From Ministeria vibrans ATCC 50519 (taxonomy: Eukaryota > Opisthokonta > Filasterea), in contig CALSCP010001986.1 in assembly GCA_943704425.1 (NCBI GenBank), forward strand, positions 15,219 through 79,218: a stretch of 64,000 nt of DNA, read 5' to 3'. Of this stretch, positions 60,262 to 64,000 are shown piece by piece (the stretch's first letter is position 1; each line of letters starts with the position of its first letter). The notes beneath the pieces were generated by a model. The model ran no database searches, was not told the DNA's origin, and worked only from the letters and a program-made list of their open reading frames with translations. The position numbers and the translations under genes are program-made.

Positions 60262-60594
60262 CTATTGCAGCTTGACTTTCTTCGTCTCTCTCTCGCTCTC
60301 GTCAGTGCGAGCGCCGTCGTCGCCATCCTCTTCAAGATCATCATCCATATCGATATGGTCATCCTTGGCCGCGGCGGCAGCTGTTCCTATTGAGATTCGA
60401 CGTGTGTGAGAGGAGACATCGTTTGCTGCACCCGTACCCAGATGTGTCGTCATGCGAGCACCGCTTTCGCTGCGCACCGCCTGGAGCGCAGTTGCCACAG
60501 ACTGCAGTTGCTCCTGGACGGATCCTTGCGTGTCTACGGGTGTCGAGGCAGACTCGACAGAGCCGCCAGCGACTGAGAGAGAGTAGCGCAGCAT
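60262..60594 (-). CDS. Small acidic protein of unknown function
   Basis: The ATG at 60594 gives 110 residues, with no intron needed. The middle (QEQLQSVATALQAVRSESG) could form a short helix. The C-terminus is strongly acidic (DDHIDMDDDLEEDGDD) and ends in ESERETKKVKLQ, which resembles a monopartite nuclear localisation signal. Upstream on the same strand (60620-60720) another frame reads PLVDYLLRFLGSASIPVADVTDPW, which looks protein-like. It could be a 5' exon joined by an intron I could not place, or a frameshifted start. I do not recognise the family. Confidence 0.5.
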   Translation of the reverse strand: MLRYSLSVAGGSVESASTPVDTQGSVQEQLQSVATALQAVRSESGARMTTHLGTGAANDVSSHTRRISIGTAAAAAKDDHIDMDDDLEEDGDDGARTDESERETKKVKLQ

Positions 60595-60822
60595 TGCGAG
60601 TGTGTGTGCACGCAAAGCAAACGGAGCCTCCAAGGGTCAGTAACGTCAGCAACGGGGATCGAGGCTGATCCGAGAAAACGCAGTAGGTAGTCAACTAGTG
60701 GTTGGTCGAGAGAAGGGAGCACTCAACACTCGGTGTTGCAAAGAGAGCAAATACAATGATTGATGTAAAGATCAAAATATTCTTCTTCTTCAAGTTCGAC
60801 TATTTTAATAGTTTGGTGACAG

Positions 60823-62874
60823 ATGCACCTCGTTCTCGGCCTAGCTTCGTTGCTAGCGATTGTGTCGTGCGTTCAGTCGGAGGGTGTGTTTGACGATGCC
60901 GAGAGCGGTGCGGTTGAACCGGCACTCGCGGGCTCACCGACAGCGGCAGGTTCAGCCGCCCCCGACGGCATCACGACCATCACACAACGGCTGCACATGC
61001 GTGACGGAGTTGCTGAAGGACATGTGGAGGTTAGTTGAAGAGTGTTATAGATTGTTTTCAAAATATTTGGCATGACGTTTCTTTTTTGTCGCTCTCTCGC
61101 AATGCAAAAGGAGGTGCTACTCGAGGGAGGCGCGCGGCCGGTGACGGTACGTACGCTGAGCATGGACAAGCCAAGGCTGTTCCAGATCGACAATCTCCTG
61201 AGCAAGGAAGAGACGCAAGCGATTCGATCGCTTGCAACGCCACTGCTCGAGCGCAGCCGCACGCTCCTCGCCATTGGGCTGTCGTCCGAGCTGTATGTCG
61301 AAGACGAGAGCATCGTTCAGGGGTGGTTTGATGACTATGACGAGAACCGTGATGACTTCCTGGATGCAGAGGACATTCACGTAATGCAAGTCGCTTCTCA
61401 CAGTCGATGCGTCTCACACACCACCATATCACTCTGTTTGATGGTTTAGGCGCTCTTCAAGGACAAGTTTATTGGCTCTTATTTTGACATGAGTGCCGAC
61501 TCGCCCGACTATGCCATTGATTTAGTTGTGGCTCTTGATCTCGACACGGACGAGGACCAGGCGTTGTCGTACGAGGAGGCTTTTCGACTGCGTCTTTATG
61601 AGTAAGTTTGCACGGAAGACTGCCGCCACTCCTCTCGCTCGTCTCGTTTATCTTGTTTTTCTCTAGGGCTGAGAGACTTGCGGGCTGGTGGAGGTGCAAC
61701 GAGGACGAGTCGGGTGGACTCAATGCCACCGAATTCCGCTGCTTTCTTCGCATGTCACGACTGTTTGATGGAGTGGTAACCAGCTGTGTTTTGTTTTATG
61801 TGTGCCACGATGTCTGCCTTGACACGAGATTATGCGTAGACGCTGGAGCAGGCTACAAAGTTGCTGGAGATGACGAATCACTCGAGTGTGGTTGAGGGCG
61901 AAGAGACGCAAGGGCTGCAGCTGACGTGGGAGACACTGACGGAGGACAAAACGGACTGGGTGGAGTTGGCTCAGCAGTTCAGCGAGGACATGAGCGACGC
62001 AAAAGTGCATCAAGCACGAATTAGCTCGCAGGCATGGCTGCAGTACAAGAAAGTAGAGCTGGCCAGTCGTATGGCGGACATGGCTCAGGAGCTGCTCGGA
62101 CTGCCGCTCAAGGGCGACCCGCGAGAGACCAACATTGCAATTGAGGAGATGCAAGTGGTGCGGTACGGCGTGGGCGGTCACTATTTTGCACACGACGACA
62201 GCGTGCCCTTTTCGGCATCAGAAAAGTGTTGTCTGGACCGGGGCTACATGGCCCCCGACGACACAACGACCAATCGAGGGTGTATGGAGGGTGTGCTTTG
62301 CCGCTTTGCGACCTTCCTCGTATTCCTCAATGAGCCAACTGTCGGCGGCGAGACGGCCTTCCCCGCTGCGCACGTTGACGACCTAGAGGCGTGGGAGGCG
62401 GACCCGCGCTTTGCGGTGACCGGTCGAACCAACTTCACAGCGACCAAGTGCAGCGAAGGGATTCGGGTGCGGCCGCGCGAAGGGTCGGCCGTGATGTGGT
62501 ACAATCATGCGGTGGACGAGGCGACAGGTGGTCTTGGGGCGCAAGACCGCAATGCAATGCACGGCGGGTGTGATGTACTTGAGGGCGAGAAGTGGATTGC
62601 GACCATTTGGGTGCAGTCTCGCAGTCGTCTCGTGACCATCGTGGGCACCGAAGAGGAAGAGGAGGAGGAGGAGGAGGAGGAGGAGGAGGAGGAGGCTAAT
62701 GACGACGAAGAACGGACGGTGTACGAGGGTGAGGAAGAGGGCGATGAGGTGGAAGGAGAGGGAAAGGAGGTTGAGAGTCAGTCTGGGCAAGGAGAAGGAG
62801 GTGCAAGTGGTAAAGGGGAGACTATTGAGGATGATCTCTTTGACTTGCTATTGGACGACCGTGTCGAACTGTGA
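60823..62874 (+). CDS. Prolyl 4-hydroxylase domain protein with EF-hand-like region
   Basis: Five exons (60823-61029, 61111-61380, 61450-61601, 61667-61775, 61840-62874) give 590 residues. The N-terminus MHLVLGLASLLAIVSCVQS is a signal peptide, so the enzyme should enter the ER. Residues about 130-235 hold EF-hand-like loops (DYDENRDDFLDAED, DLDTDEDQALSYEE and the canonical NEDESGGLNATE), as in transmembrane prolyl 4-hydroxylase P4HTM. The Fe(II)/2-oxoglutarate domain has the metal pair in HYFAHDDS (HxD), a Cys-rich insert, FLVFLNEPTVGGETAFP, MWYNHAVDEATGG, and the distal His and 2-oxoglutarate Lys in HGGCDVLEGEKWIATIWVQ. It differs from P4HTM in carrying about 75 acidic residues after the catalytic domain, starting with a poly-Glu run (62650-62696). 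Substrate unknown; collagen-like or regulatory hydroxylation is possible. Confidence 0.9.
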
Positions 62875-62979
62875 ATGTTAAATTAAATTGATAAATCTAA
62901 TATTGAAAGCTGGAAGGAAACTTATGGAAAAATGCGGTTTTGTACTGGATCAGGAACCAACAGAGGACAAGATGAGAAA

Positions 62980-64000
62980 TTAACAAAGGAGCACACCGAC
63001 ACGACGCTTCTGGAAATACGATTTGTCGACGCGCGAATACTGCGTTGCAACAGTACAAAAAAAAAACCAAAAAAAAAAAAAACGACGTGAGCAAAAAACG
63101 ATGTGAGCGAGGATGGGAGGTGGAATAAAAGTGTAGACTTACGCGCGCAGTGAGTTGCATTGGAGTTTGAACAACCAGAAGACGTTCAAAGGACTGTGAA
63201 GCTTGGCTGACAACCATCTCGACGCGAACAGGTACTACACCAGCCTTGCGCTTCTTGTTCATGCCCATCGAGGAGATGTTGGGGGCCGATTGTGGCATGA
63301 GCTTCTACAAGCGGAAAATATTACGGTTGCGTGACTGTCACTTGTGGCGCGTACAGTAATTGAGAGCTGCCGGCGCAGACTGGGCGGTGAATCATTATAG
63401 CCTGGAGGAGGATGAGGAGGGGGGGACAAAGTTGATTAGAAATATGACAAAAGGAGGTGTTGCTTCTTTGCGTGCATACCAAGACCCTGTTGCGCCAGAT
63501 TAGACTGAAGGTATACTTGTTGGTGTTGGTCGTCGTTCAGGTCCCATGTGGAGTCATCGACGGACGAGGTGAAGTGGTCGACGGAAGCAAGGTCGCCGGT
63601 GAAGTCCTTGAAGGAGTAGTGGTCGGGCAGGTAGATGGAGGCGGACACCTTGTTGAGGGGCAAGTCGACTTTGGGAAAGGACACGGTCGAAGTGCCACTG
63701 CGCCCGAGCGGAGCTGCGGCAGTCGCCAGCCACACAATCTCAACGCCAAACGTCGCGCTGTCCAGCTTGCTCTTCTTCTGCAGTGCCACCATAATAGCCC
63801 CAGTCTCCTCGTCACGCGCCGGCTTCACACCCGTTCCATTGACCATGGTACTCCAAATTTCACAGTCGGGCGCCACTTCAATGCGCACGTACTGCTTTGA
63901 GGTGTTACGCACGCGCATTCGCAGACGGTACATGGTCTTGCCATGCTCGGTGAGCGTCGCCTGAAAGTAGGCATGATCCACAGCGGCAACGAGAACGTCG
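62980..64000 (-). CDS. Uncharacterised protein, C-terminal part (5' end off window)
   Basis: The gene runs off the right edge. Four visible exons (64000-63480, 63401-63355, 63304-63143, 63039-62980) join in phase to about 263 residues and a TAA. The first is beta-rich: YFQATLTEHGKTMYRLRMRVRN followed by KQYVRIEVAP, a pattern of successive beta-sandwich strands, then EIWSTMVNGTGVKPARDEETG and FGVEIVWLA. Later exons read SPPSLRRQLSIT, MPQSAPNISSMGMNKKRKAGVVPVRVEMVVSQ and SRVDKSYFQKRRVGVLL. The WSxxVNGxxVKPA motif recurs, from memory, in large proteins of several microbes, but I cannot name the family. It ends 103 bp from the convergent prolyl hydroxylase. Confidence 0.75.

Overview
The window is nuclear DNA of a gene-dense eukaryotic microbe. 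Almost every gene is cut by short GT-AG spliceosomal introns. Gene ends are often only 45-180 bp apart. GC content looks moderate to high in exons and lower in introns. Dinucleotide microsatellites and 25-35 nt A/T homopolymers sit in introns and gaps. The gene content suggests a heterotrophic, ciliated or flagellated protist: a CPLANE1-like ciliary effector, a PACRG-like fragment, dynactin p25, a class IA-type PI3K, a BET protein and GID8/NOSIP ubiquitin-ligase proteins occur beside a pantothenate synthetase. The lineage cannot be fixed from this sequence. All identifications are from reading the translations; no database search was run. Exon limits were set by hand from splice signals and reading phase and may be off by one or two bases.

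Layout. 1-11830 (-): a giant secreted multidomain protein (EGF, GCC2/GCC3 cysteine repeats, PAN/apple-like modules, an RCC1-like propeller), open at the left edge. 12594-16089 (+): a secreted protein of eleven WSC domains. 16.2-24.8 kb: inorganic pyrophosphatase (+), mitochondrial ribosomal protein L1 (-), pantothenate synthetase (+), an alpha/beta hydrolase (+), a Pro/Tyr-rich protein (-) and a mitochondrial [2Fe-2S] ferredoxin (+). 24.9-29.0 kb (-): a degenerate cytochrome P450, GID8 and NOSIP. 29.1-33.2 kb (+): the class IA-type PI3K catalytic subunit. 33.4-35.6 kb: gene fragments joined across GA/CT microsatellites (SDR 3' half, PACRGL 5' exon, DCTN5 lacking its end, and a 9-N gap). 35.6-43.1 kb (+): CPLANE1-like. 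43.2-47.3 kb (-): an unrecognised protein and a membrane-anchored JmjC/cupin hydroxylase. 47.5-53.7 kb (-): cytosolic leucyl-tRNA synthetase, with a truncated Sec23/Sec24-like gene on the opposite strand inside one intron. 54.7-60.0 kb (+): a BET double-bromodomain protein. 60.3 kb (-): a small acidic protein. 60.8-62.9 kb (+): an EF-hand prolyl 4-hydroxylase. 63.0-64.0 kb (-): an unrecognised protein, open at the right edge.

There is no operon logic. The neighbours are mostly unrelated housekeeping, signalling and surface genes packed head-to-head or tail-to-tail. The most unusual items are the architecture of the giant surface protein, the P450 without its ExxR pair, the opposite-strand gene fragment inside leucyl-tRNA synthetase, and the chimeric joins at microsatellites, which are most simply assembly artefacts. 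No tRNA, rRNA, CRISPR array or intact transposon was seen.
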